The notes under the pieces were generated by a model. It did no database searches, was not told the origin of the DNA, and worked only from the letters and a program-made list of their open reading frames with translations. A DNA stretch of 5,321 nucleotides from Aquificaceae bacterium (GTDB lineage Bacteria > Aquificota > Aquificia > Aquificales > Aquificaceae), in contig WFPN01000237.1 in NCBI GenBank assembly GCA_015487535.1, positions 1-5,321 on the forward strand, in the 5' to 3' direction. Below, in pieces: positions 1-5,321 of this stretch; the first letter of the stretch is position 1; each line of letters opens with the position of its first letter. The position numbers were made by a program, and so were the translations under genes.

Positions 1-38
1 GCGCTTCAGGGTATCCTTTAAGGATACCTGTGCAGCGC
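1..38. terminator. Long imperfect hairpin spanning the stop codon of the minus-strand membrane gene; possible terminator
   Basis: Seen: bases 10-18 (GGTATCCTT) are the exact reverse complement of 20-28 (AAGGATACC). The pairing extends outward through CAGG/CCTG with one bulged G, and an outer arm GCGCT (1-5) pairs with AGCGC (34-38). The TAA stop of the leftward gene (18-20 read on the minus strand) sits at the tip of the hairpin. Inferred: a transcription terminator or 3'-end stabiliser for the leftward gene. No U-tract is visible on the plus-strand side, and the minus-strand side runs off the window, so intrinsic termination cannot be confirmed. It could instead be a bidirectional element between convergent genes, or a dispersed repeat. 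Confidence 0.45.
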
Positions 39-1214
39 ACCCTTCATGCTTGCTACCACTCCGAACAATCCCAGCAGCACGAACATACCTAGGATCCCAT
101 CCACCAAACGCGAGAGGGCAAAATCAAAGATCATCTCCAGCAGATCGCTATCTCCCTTGAAATGCCTGTATATTGCATAGCCCCACACGCCACCGAAGGA
201 TATTATCAAGAGCACAGCCAAGCCAAACATGCCCTTTGCACCCTTCCTTCTCTCCTCCACTGACCCGCTTCTGAGTTTTGCAGCCAAGATATAGATAGGC
301 AGGAAGAAGATCAGCAATATCACAAGACCACTTACTATGAGACCAGCTATAGCTGAAGAAGGATCTTTGAGGATGTATTCGGAGCGTAGCATGAACCACA
401 TAAAGAGGGCAAAGAGAACCACGAAGGAGGTAGTCGCTAAGTTGTACCAAGGATTTGCGTATTCCCTCTCAGCTATTATCTCACCCACGCTTCGCACATC
501 TCCAGTATCAGGGAAGTCTTCGGGTATATCACTTACCGGCTCTCCCTTTGTTTTCAGAAAAAAGCTCTCTACACCGAACTTATCCCCTTCAACCACGAGC
601 GCCAGCTCGTACCCCTCCTCCCAGCTATCCTCTGGAGGAAAGCTATCGTCAAGATCGAACTTGAAGGGGATCTCCACGAAATTTTTAAAGATCACAGGGT
701 AGGTCTTTATGCTCTGAGACCATATAGCCTTCTCGCCTATCCTCTTTTCCCTTTGAGAGACCACGTAGGCTCGCTGGAGAACAAGACTCACTTTTAGTGG
801 CTCTCTCACGGCGGACGTGCCTTTTAACCTTACCACTCCGCTCAGAACTCTACCTGGAGCAAGCTCCTCCTCCTCAATCACGATCTCCTTTGAAATTCTT
901 ATACGTCTGATAGTCTTGCACAGGGCGTAGAAGAGAAGTCCAACACCCACGAGCGTAAAGATCAGGAAGGCAATGGTTACAGGGTTTTCAAAAAATATTC
1001 TGGGTATATTTTCCCACTCCTTGTAGTAAAAGGGGAGCGTCACGAGTATAAAGAAAACTCCTAAGCTGGTAGCAACGTAGGGCGGTATCGAGTATCTGGC
1101 CTCTGCAAGGGGCCTGTTGAGGTCTCTCTTAAACTTCAGAACGGCATATACAAAGTAGGCGACCGCACCCATGAGAGCAAGAAGGTATAGGATAAGAGGC
1201 AGTTTATCCAGCAA
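18..1214 (-). CDS. Polytopic membrane protein of unknown function with a central beta-rich, arrestin-like domain
   Basis: I do not recognise a named family. Seen: 398 residues with hydrophobic segments at about 6-27, 47-65, 79-99, 259-276, 289-311, 329-348 and 371-390, giving three N-terminal and four C-terminal membrane helices. Between them, residues about 108-255 form a soluble domain with alternating strand patterns: a PGRVLSGVVRL stretch near 120-130, EPLKVSLVLQRAY near 138-150, VEIPFKFDLDDSFPP near 180-194 and YELALVVEG near 202-210. That order (turn-G-x-V strand, long strand, basic/aromatic stretch, FxF strand followed by PP, Y-x-L-x-V strand) resembles an arrestin-type beta sandwich; this is my inference. 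Loop charges (KFKR near 27-30, KTIRRIR near 100-106) favour a cytoplasmic side for the soluble domain. The start is TTG, supported by an AAGGAGG Shine-Dalgarno 8 nt upstream. It is transcribed divergently from pyrD. The real-gene call is firm; the function is not. Confidence 0.85.
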   Translation of the reverse strand: MLDKLPLILYLLALMGAVAYFVYAVLKFKRDLNRPLAEARYSIPPYVATSLGVFFILVTLPFYYKEWENIPRIFFENPVTIAFLIFTLVGVGLLFYALCKTIRRIRISKEIVIEEEELAPGRVLSGVVRLKGTSAVREPLKVSLVLQRAYVVSQREKRIGEKAIWSQSIKTYPVIFKNFVEIPFKFDLDDSFPPEDSWEEGYELALVVEGDKFGVESFFLKTKGEPVSDIPEDFPDTGDVRSVGEIIAEREYANPWYNLATTSFVVLFALFMWFMLRSEYILKDPSSAIAGLIVSGLVILLIFFLPIYILAAKLRSGSVEERRKGAKGMFGLAVLLIISFGGVWGYAIYRHFKGDSDLLEMIFDFALSRLVDGILGMFVLLGLFGVVASMKGALHRYP

Positions 1215-1222
1215 CCAAGCCC

Positions 1223-1229
1223 CCTCCTT
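1223..1229 (-). promoter_or_regulatory. Ribosome binding site fixing the TTG start of the leftward membrane gene
   Basis: On the minus strand these bases read AAGGAGG, a near-perfect Shine-Dalgarno, with 8 nt before the TTG codon at 1214-1212. It decides a non-ATG start for this gene. Confidence 0.8.
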
Positions 1230-1236
1230 AATAACC

Positions 1237-1242
1237 TATACT
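1237..1242 (+). promoter_or_regulatory. Possible -10 element for pyrD in the 38-bp divergent gap
   Basis: TATACT matches the sigma-70 -10 consensus at five of six positions. It lies 10 nt before the pyrD ATG at 1253, so transcription would begin at about 1249-1251 and the mRNA would be leaderless or nearly so. No convincing -35 box lies at the usual distance (1214-1219 reads ACCAAG). The only Shine-Dalgarno-like bases (AGG, 1248-1250) are 2 nt from the ATG, too close to work normally. I found no clear promoter for the leftward gene; if it is near, it must overlap this gap or the start of pyrD. Confidence 0.35.
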
Positions 1243-1252
1243 AATTTAGGAT

Positions 1253-2194
1253 ATGGCAGCCGACCCTGACCTCTCGGTAGAGCTATTCGGCATAAAGTTC
1301 AAAAACCCTGTCTGGACCGCCAGCGGAACCTTCGGCTACGGTTTAGAGGCCAGAGAGATATACGATCTCTCGAAGCTGGGAGCTGTGGTTACAAAGGGAA
1401 TATCCCTGAGACCGAGAAGGGGCAACGAGACGCCGAGGATAGTGGAGACGCCCTGCGGTATGCTCAACTCTATAGGGCTTCAAAACCCGGGGGTAGAGAA
1501 GTTCTTAAAGGAGCTCTACCCTGAGATAGAGAAGATAGACACCCACTTCATAGTGAACGTCTTCGGGGAGACGGAGGAGGAGTACGTGGAGGTCTGCAAG
1601 GCTCTCGAGTTCGCGGAGAAGGTGGTCGCCTACGAGCTGAACGTTTCCTGCCCCAACGTGAAGAAGGGGGGGATAGTGTTCGGACATGACCCTATCGTCC
1701 TGGGAAACCTGGTAGAGAGTATAAAGAAGAACATAAAGAAACCCCTTCTCGTAAAACTCTCTCCCAACGTTACTGACGTTACGGAGTTTGCCAAGGTCTG
1801 CATAGACTCCGGTGCGGACGGTCTCGTCCTTATAAATACCCTCCTGGGCATGAGGATAAACGTCTATAAGGAGAGACCGGAACTGTCCACGAAGACCGGA
1901 GGACTCTCGGGGCCGGCGATACTACCGATAGCCGTTAGGATGATATGGCAGACCTTCGAGAAGTTTGGCCATCGGATTCCCATAATCGGTGTGGGGGGGA
2001 TAACCACCCACGAGGATGCCCTGGAGCACATCTACGCCGGAGCCTCAGCTGTTCAGATAGGGACGGCCAACTTCTACGATCCCCTGTCTCCCCTAAAGGT
2101 TATAGAGGGTATCAGAAGCTTTATGAAGGAGAGGGGTGTGGGGAGCTTCAAAGAGCTTGTAGGAAGAGCCCACAGGCTCGACATAAAAACATAA
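1253..2194 (+). CDS. pyrD: Dihydroorotate dehydrogenase, class IB catalytic subunit (PyrD)
   Basis: Cytoplasmic FMN flavoprotein that oxidises dihydroorotate to orotate in de novo pyrimidine synthesis. Class IB enzymes pass the electrons to NAD+ through a separate FAD/2Fe-2S subunit, PyrK, which is not in this window. Seen: 313 residues, the usual length for class I. The motifs come in order: N18-P19 and ASGTFGYG (23-30) at the FMN site; T47-K48; the GMLNSIGLQNPG signature (69-80), typical of class IB rather than IA; NVSCPNVKKGG (130-140) with Cys133 as the expected catalytic base; K168-LSPN; N195-T196; GGLSG (216-220); GVGG (246-249); and AGASAVQIGTA (262-272) binding the FMN phosphate. The start is fixed: an in-frame TAG ends 3 nt upstream of the ATG, and no other start codon lies before the conserved region. 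It lacks a proper Shine-Dalgarno. It appears to be the first gene of the plus-strand run. Confidence 0.95.
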   Translation: MAADPDLSVELFGIKFKNPVWTASGTFGYGLEAREIYDLSKLGAVVTKGISLRPRRGNETPRIVETPCGMLNSIGLQNPGVEKFLKELYPEIEKIDTHFIVNVFGETEEEYVEVCKALEFAEKVVAYELNVSCPNVKKGGIVFGHDPIVLGNLVESIKKNIKKPLLVKLSPNVTDVTEFAKVCIDSGADGLVLINTLLGMRINVYKERPELSTKTGGLSGPAILPIAVRMIWQTFEKFGHRIPIIGVGGITTHEDALEHIYAGASAVQIGTANFYDPLSPLKVIEGIRSFMKERGVGSFKELVGRAHRLDIKT

Positions 2195-2196
2195 AG

Positions 2197-2202
2197 TAAA
2201 AT
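2197..2202 (+). promoter_or_regulatory. A-rich, Shine-Dalgarno-free trpS start region with a -10-like hexamer
   Basis: The 15 bp between pyrD and trpS (2195-2209) contain no GGAG-like motif. They hold TAAAAT (five of six matches to a -10 box) ending 7 nt before the trpS ATG. A TTGACA-like TCGACA occurs at 2178-2183, but only 13 nt from TAAAAT; it is 16 nt from the overlapping, weaker AATACT (2200-2205). It could be a weak internal promoter giving a leaderless trpS transcript, or simply an A-rich ribosome-landing site. The evidence is thin. Confidence 0.2.
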
Positions 2203-2209
2203 ACTTCCC

Positions 2210-3397
2210 ATGCGAATAGTGAGCGGGATGAGACCCACCGGGAAGCTCCATCTGGGACACTACTTCGGAGTTATAAAGAACTGGGTTCAGCTCCAGGAAG
2301 AGCACGAAACCTTCTTCTTCGTCGCCGACTGGCACGCCCTTACGACAGCCTACAAGAAGACCTCAGATCTTCAGAGGAACATAAGGGATCTCATGGTAGA
2401 CTGGCTCACCCTCGGACTTGATCCGGAGAAGAGTGTCCTTTTCATACAGTCGAGGGTAAAGGAGCACGCGGAACTTCACCTTCTCTTTTCGATGATCACC
2501 CCCAAAAGCTGGCTCGAGTGGAATCCCACCTACAAAGATATGAAGTACAACCTCCTCAAGCTACAGGACATAGCCCTCCAGTTCAAGGGCGGGCTAAGGG
2601 ACGTGGTCAGGGAGTTTATGAATATGATCCCTTACAAGGTTGAAGACTTCGAGCGCTTCGAGGAGCACCTGCTGGACGACCTTGCGGATACTTTTATAGC
2701 CGCCCTGTTCGAAGGGGAGATAGAGCCCGAGCTCCTGAAGAACCTCAACGTATCCAAGAGGGATTTCTACGAAACGGACACGTACGGCTTCCTGGGATAC
2801 CCTGTACTGCAGGCTGCGGACATCCTCATATACAAGGGACAGGGAGTCCCCGTCGGGGAGGATCAACTACCGCACATAGAGCTCACGAGAGAGATCGCGA
2901 GAAGGTTCAACTACCTCTACGGGGATGTGTTCCCTGAGCCTGAGGCACTTCTTACGGAGACTCCAAAGGTACCGGGAACTGACGGAAGGAAGATGAGCAA
3001 GTCTTACAACAACGCTATATTCTTTGCGGACTCGAAGGAGGAGGTCCAGCTGAAGGTTATGAAGATGTTCACCGATCCCCAGAAGCTACGCAAGAACGAT
3101 CCCGGAAGACCCGAGATATGCCCGGTCTTCATGTACCACAAGCTCTTTACCAAGGATACAGGCAGGATTGAGGAGATAGAGAGGGACTGTAGAGCTGGAA
3201 AGCTGGGATGTGTTGACTGTAAGAAGATGATGCTGGAGGGTCTCGAGGAGTTCCTCGAACCTTTCCGAGAGAAGCGGGAGGAGATAAAGAAGAACCTGAA
3301 AGAAGTAGAGGAGATCTTTATCAATGGTTCGGTTAAGGCGAGGAGCTTTGCCGCCGAAACTATGGAAGAAGTCAGGGAAGCCATGAACCTCAAATGA
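2210..3397 (+). CDS. trpS: Tryptophanyl-tRNA synthetase with a [4Fe-4S]-type Cys motif and an internal insertion
   Basis: Class Ic aminoacyl-tRNA synthetase that charges tRNA-Trp with tryptophan using ATP, in the cytoplasm as a homodimer. Seen: the N-terminal strand RIVSGMRPTG leads into the HIGH-equivalent HLGH (14-17), and the second ATP signature is KMSKS (261-265). Between them lie ADWHAL (39-44), GYPVLQAADIL (196-206), and VGEDQLPHIELTRE (215-228), which contributes to Trp/ATP binding. Length is 395 residues against about 330 for common bacterial enzymes; most of the excess is a charged insertion at about 112-188. The C-terminal domain carries Cys304, 327, 334 and 337 spaced C-x22-C-x6-C-x2-C, the spacing reported for the [4Fe-4S] cluster of Thermotoga maritima TrpRS. 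The first ATG is needed for the Rossmann fold strand, although it has no Shine-Dalgarno. The gene starts 15 bp after pyrD and ends in a 4-bp ATGA overlap with the next gene. Confidence 0.96.
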   Translation: MRIVSGMRPTGKLHLGHYFGVIKNWVQLQEEHETFFFVADWHALTTAYKKTSDLQRNIRDLMVDWLTLGLDPEKSVLFIQSRVKEHAELHLLFSMITPKSWLEWNPTYKDMKYNLLKLQDIALQFKGGLRDVVREFMNMIPYKVEDFERFEEHLLDDLADTFIAALFEGEIEPELLKNLNVSKRDFYETDTYGFLGYPVLQAADILIYKGQGVPVGEDQLPHIELTREIARRFNYLYGDVFPEPEALLTETPKVPGTDGRKMSKSYNNAIFFADSKEEVQLKVMKMFTDPQKLRKNDPGRPEICPVFMYHKLFTKDTGRIEEIERDCRAGKLGCVDCKKMMLEGLEEFLEPFREKREEIKKNLKEVEEIFINGSVKARSFAAETMEEVREAMNLK

Positions 3398-4437
3398 TAG
3401 AGATCTTCCTCCTTATCCTTTTACTCCCTTCCCTTCTGATCCTGTGGTTCTTGCTCTTTCCCGTCAAGATCGTGAGAAAAGCTAAGACCTCCGAGGTCAT
3501 CCTCGACCCTCCCGAAGGCTATGTTTACTCTTACGTTCTCCACATACACACCCAGTTCTCGTACGATTCTCTGGGTAAGCCTGACGACGTGATGGGGGCC
3601 CGGGACAGATGTGGTATCGATTACGTGGTTGTCACCGACCACGAGAACGACCACATAAAAGCCTTCGCGGACGATAGGCTGGTTGCCGGAAAGGAGCTGA
3701 AGCTGAATGACGAGAATGGGAACCTCCTGGGAGATCTACTCGATCTAGGAGAAGTAAAGATAATAGCTCACCATCTCAGGGGTAAGTACAGGTGGAAGCT
3801 CGAAAAGAGGAGGGACTACTTCTTCGAGCTGGTGGATCTTAGGGACAGCCTTCTGGAGAGGAAGTGGAGGCTATTTGCTTACATACTCTCAGCCACTCTG
3901 CTCTATCCCTTCTTGGGGAAGGATAGGCTGATTAAACACTTCTCCAAGCTCGTTGATGTAGATAGGTACGTGAAAAAGTTCTTCGAGGAAGGGTGGAGAA
4001 GCAAGGTCGTGGGCGGGCTAGACCATCACGTCAAGCTCTACCTGAGGGAGGTGGGCAAGAGGATCCTCGTTCCAGGCTACGATCTCTCCTTCTCTTTGAT
4101 GAGGAACTTCCTGCTCTCTAGGTTTCAGGTAGATTCGAGGGAGGATTTCGTTAGAGCGCTTAAGGAAGGGATAAACCTTATATCCTTCAGCGAAAAGCCC
4201 TCATTCGTGTGGAGTGAGGAAGGAAGGCTAAAGGTCTATTCCCCCTTTGGAAACACTTATGTGGTCGTTGTTTCCGAAAAAGGAAAGAGGTGGGAATTCT
4301 TGGGATCCAACGTCGATTTCTTACCAGAAGATAAGGGTTATTATTTAGTGATAGGATATACCTATGTACTTAGGCTGGGAAGCGTGCTCTTTGGTATTAA
4401 GCCGCTCTTTGTCTCCGACCTTCTGGAGGTTACCTGA
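3394..4437 (+). CDS. Membrane-anchored PHP-domain putative metal-dependent phosphoesterase
   Basis: Likely a hydrolase of the PHP superfamily (polymerase and histidinol phosphatase; CehA/McbA- or YciV-like branch). The substrate is unknown. Seen: 347 residues beginning with one hydrophobic anchor (about 3-23) followed by KIVRKAK, which by the positive-inside rule leaves the catalytic part in the cytoplasm. Metal-site motifs follow in order: HIHTQFSYD (50-58; H50, H52, D58), VVTDHEND (79-86; H83), AGKEL (98-102; E101), IIAHH (123-127), and GGLDHH (207-212; D210, H212). I cannot place the usual ligand between the last two motifs with certainty; H182 is the only His there. Residues about 158-174 are hydrophobic and may touch the membrane. 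Residues about 270-345 look like a beta-rich C-terminal domain. The start overlaps the trpS stop (ATGA) with only a weak Shine-Dalgarno, suggesting translational coupling. Confidence 0.85.
   Translation: MIEIFLLILLLPSLLILWFLLFPVKIVRKAKTSEVILDPPEGYVYSYVLHIHTQFSYDSLGKPDDVMGARDRCGIDYVVVTDHENDHIKAFADDRLVAGKELKLNDENGNLLGDLLDLGEVKIIAHHLRGKYRWKLEKRRDYFFELVDLRDSLLERKWRLFAYILSATLLYPFLGKDRLIKHFSKLVDVDRYVKKFFEEGWRSKVVGGLDHHVKLYLREVGKRILVPGYDLSFSLMRNFLLSRFQVDSREDFVRALKEGINLISFSEKPSFVWSEEGRLKVYSPFGNTYVVVVSEKGKRWEFLGSNVDFLPEDKGYYLVIGYTYVLRLGSVLFGIKPLFVSDLLEVT
4425..4429 (+). promoter_or_regulatory. Ribosome binding site of the 80-residue gene
   Basis: GGAGG inside the end of the PHP gene, 7 nt before the ATG at 4437. 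It supports translation of the small downstream gene from exactly that start. Confidence 0.75.
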
Positions 4438-4679
4438 TGCCCGAGGTTGAGAAGCCTCTCCCGGACTGGATAAAGGAGAAGATCCTTAAGAAGGTTCAGA
4501 ACAAGGCCCTCGCCGAGGAGGCCTTCAAGTACATAAAGCTCGTGGAGAGGGAAGACGGGACCGTCTGGGTCAAGGAGGAGTTCGAGGACCTGGACAAACA
4601 CGCCCTCCTCTTCATGGTCCTCAGCTGCGTGAACTACGCCCAGCGGCTCCTGAGGGGAGAGGACATAGAGGATGATTAA
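4437..4679 (+). CDS. Small acidic helical protein of unknown function, between the PHP and GGDEF genes
   Basis: I do not recognise the family. Seen: 80 residues, highly charged, with no signal peptide or membrane segment. Residues about 10-37 look like an amphipathic helix (DWIKEKILKKV then ALAEEAFKYIKL). A short strand-turn-strand follows (VEREDGTVWV, 37-46), then a second helix (about 48-73) with a hydrophobic core around LLFMVLSCV (57-65), and a tail rich in Asp/Glu. There is a single Cys (64). Coding is supported by a GGAGG 7 nt upstream, a 1-bp TGATG junction with the PHP gene, an 8-bp overlap with the GGDEF gene, and codon choice (CTC, GCC, GAG, AAG) like its neighbours. The overlaps suggest it is made in step with both flanking proteins and might bind one of them; that role is speculation. 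It is probably cytoplasmic. Confidence 0.75.
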   Translation: MPEVEKPLPDWIKEKILKKVQNKALAEEAFKYIKLVEREDGTVWVKEEFEDLDKHALLFMVLSCVNYAQRLLRGEDIEDD

Positions 4680-5321
4680 GATCCTCGTTTACGAGGCCAT
4701 ACTGCTCTTGATGGTAGCGGGGACACTCCTCTTCGTGGCTTGGAAAAACAAAGGTATAAAGGAGCTCATCTGGTTCTTCGTCGGTATCCTGGCGGTAACG
4801 CTATCGAGGGTTTACATATTCTTTGGCAGCGAGGCGATGGTTCCCTTCTTCTACGTAACTACCGCTGTGGGTTACTTCATGATAGCGGTCTCGGTTATAA
4901 AGCTGGCCAACTACCTCAGGTCCGTTAAGGTCCTCGAACACACGGCCTTCTACGATCCCCTAACGAAGGCTTACAACAGGAACTTCATAGAGGAGTATAT
5001 AAAGGAAGAGGTAAAGAAGGCCAAAAGACTCAAAGAGCAGTTCTGCATACTCCTGGTGGATCTCAACGATTTCAAGCAGGTGAACGACAAGTACGGACAC
5101 AACGCCGGAGACGTAGTCCTCAGAAGGGTGGTGGACGAGCTGAGGAAGAGGCTTCGGGAGTACGATATGATAGCGAGATGGGGAGGGGATGAGTTTCTCG
5201 TGGTGCTCCCCGCCGAGAAGGAAACGAACATACTGGAGGTCGCCAACAGGCTGGTGAGCGACTTCGTGGTTAGCTACGAGGATGTGGACGTTACCCTCAG
5301 CGTGGGTTACGCCTGCTTTCC
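4672..5321 (+). CDS. Membrane-anchored GGDEF-domain protein, probable diguanylate cyclase (partial, 3' end cut by the window)
   Basis: Probably makes cyclic di-GMP from two GTP at the inner membrane. I translated it directly: the reading frame is open from the ATG at 4672 to the window end (216 residues plus two bases). Three hydrophobic helices lie at about 5-23, 31-49 and 57-76. A linker leads to HTAFYDPLTKAYNRNF (90-105), the standard entry to a GGDEF domain. Then come LVDLNDFKQVNDKYGH (128-143) with D130 as a metal ligand and N138 at the guanine site, and an intact WGGDEF (170-175). REYD (162-165), five residues before GGDEF, matches the RxxD inhibitory site, so product feedback is likely. 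The last residues, TLSVGYACF, match the strand SxG near the domain end. No PAS or other sensor domain precedes it, so the membrane segments may be the sensor. A purine-rich Shine-Dalgarno (AGGGGAGAGG, 4653-4662) supports this start, which overlaps the previous stop by 8 bp. A C-terminal EAL or other domain beyond the edge cannot be excluded. Confidence 0.92.
   Translation, partial: MIKILVYEAILLLMVAGTLLFVAWKNKGIKELIWFFVGILAVTLSRVYIFFGSEAMVPFFYVTTAVGYFMIAVSVIKLANYLRSVKVLEHTAFYDPLTKAYNRNFIEEYIKEEVKKAKRLKEQFCILLVDLNDFKQVNDKYGHNAGDVVLRRVVDELRKRLREYDMIARWGGDEFLVVLPAEKETNILEVANRLVSDFVVSYEDVDVTLSVGYACF

Noticed and set aside
337..702. 121-residue plus-strand open frame opposite the membrane gene
   Set aside because: It is a Ser/Pro-rich, low-complexity translation complementary to the beta-rich domain of the real minus-strand gene, with no ribosome site or motif.
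1663..1674. G-rich run, and a similar one near 1989-1999
   Set aside because: Both encode conserved Gly motifs of PyrD (KKGG and GVGG). They are single short runs, not spaced G-tracts that would suggest a quadruplex, and there is no sign of phase variation.
1505..1851. Two minus-strand open frames opposite pyrD (60 and 73 residues)
   Set aside because: They overlap the conserved active-site region of pyrD, and their translations show no recognisable domain.
3004..3393. 129-residue antisense open frame within trpS
   Set aside because: It lies wholly opposite the conserved KMSKS-to-C-terminus part of trpS. Its Ser/Phe/Leu-rich translation reflects the complement of Glu/Lys-rich coding sequence, and it has no family signature.
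4740..4928. 62-residue plus-strand open frame inside the GGDEF gene
   Set aside because: It is out of frame with the GGDEF coding sequence that starts at 4672, whose own translation gives clear membrane helices and domain motifs.
4971..5246. 91-residue minus-strand open frame at the right end
   Set aside because: It is exactly antisense to the GGDEF catalytic motifs, Ser-rich, and a shadow of a strongly conserved domain.
1..5321. CRISPR array, tRNA/rRNA genes, insertion sequences, riboswitch or pyrimidine attenuator
   Set aside because: No regularly spaced repeats, cloverleaf sequences, transposase motifs or long leaders were found; the only sizeable non-coding gap is 38 bp.

Overview
The window looks like part of the chromosome of a thermophilic bacterium of the Aquificales (Aquifex/Hydrogenobacter-like). 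This is an inference. It rests on Lys/Glu-rich proteins, heavy use of AGG/AGA Arg and ATA Ile codons, very tight gene packing, and a tryptophanyl-tRNA synthetase with an internal insertion and an iron-sulfur Cys motif, as known from deep-branching thermophiles. I see no mobile element, CRISPR array, tRNA or rRNA.

Layout. The left fifth (18-1214) holds one minus-strand gene for a polytopic membrane protein of unknown function. It has seven predicted membrane segments and a beta-rich soluble domain of about 150 residues that resembles an arrestin-type sandwich. Its stop codon lies inside a strong hairpin at the window edge (1-38). A divergent gap of only 38 bp (1215-1252) separates it from a plus-strand run of five genes that fills the rest of the window: pyrD (class IB dihydroorotate dehydrogenase catalytic subunit), trpS (tryptophanyl-tRNA synthetase with a C-x22-C-x6-C-x2-C cluster motif), a membrane-anchored PHP-domain putative phosphoesterase, an 80-residue protein of unknown function, and a membrane-anchored GGDEF protein (probable diguanylate cyclase) cut by the right edge.

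How the genes relate. The five plus-strand genes are separated by 15 bp or overlap (15 bp gap, 4 bp, 1 bp and 8 bp overlaps), which suggests an operon with translational coupling in its distal part. The first two are housekeeping genes: pyrimidine synthesis and Trp-tRNA charging. The last three form a tightly overlapping block (membrane PHP enzyme, small acidic protein, membrane GGDEF enzyme) that could be a cyclic-di-GMP-linked signalling module; this is inferred from proximity only. pyrD and trpS both lack a Shine-Dalgarno sequence and have a -10-like hexamer just upstream of the ATG, so leaderless transcripts are possible. The minus-strand gene and the 80-residue gene have good Shine-Dalgarno sites.

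No stretch longer than 38 bases lies outside a gene, apart from the first 17 bases at the window edge.
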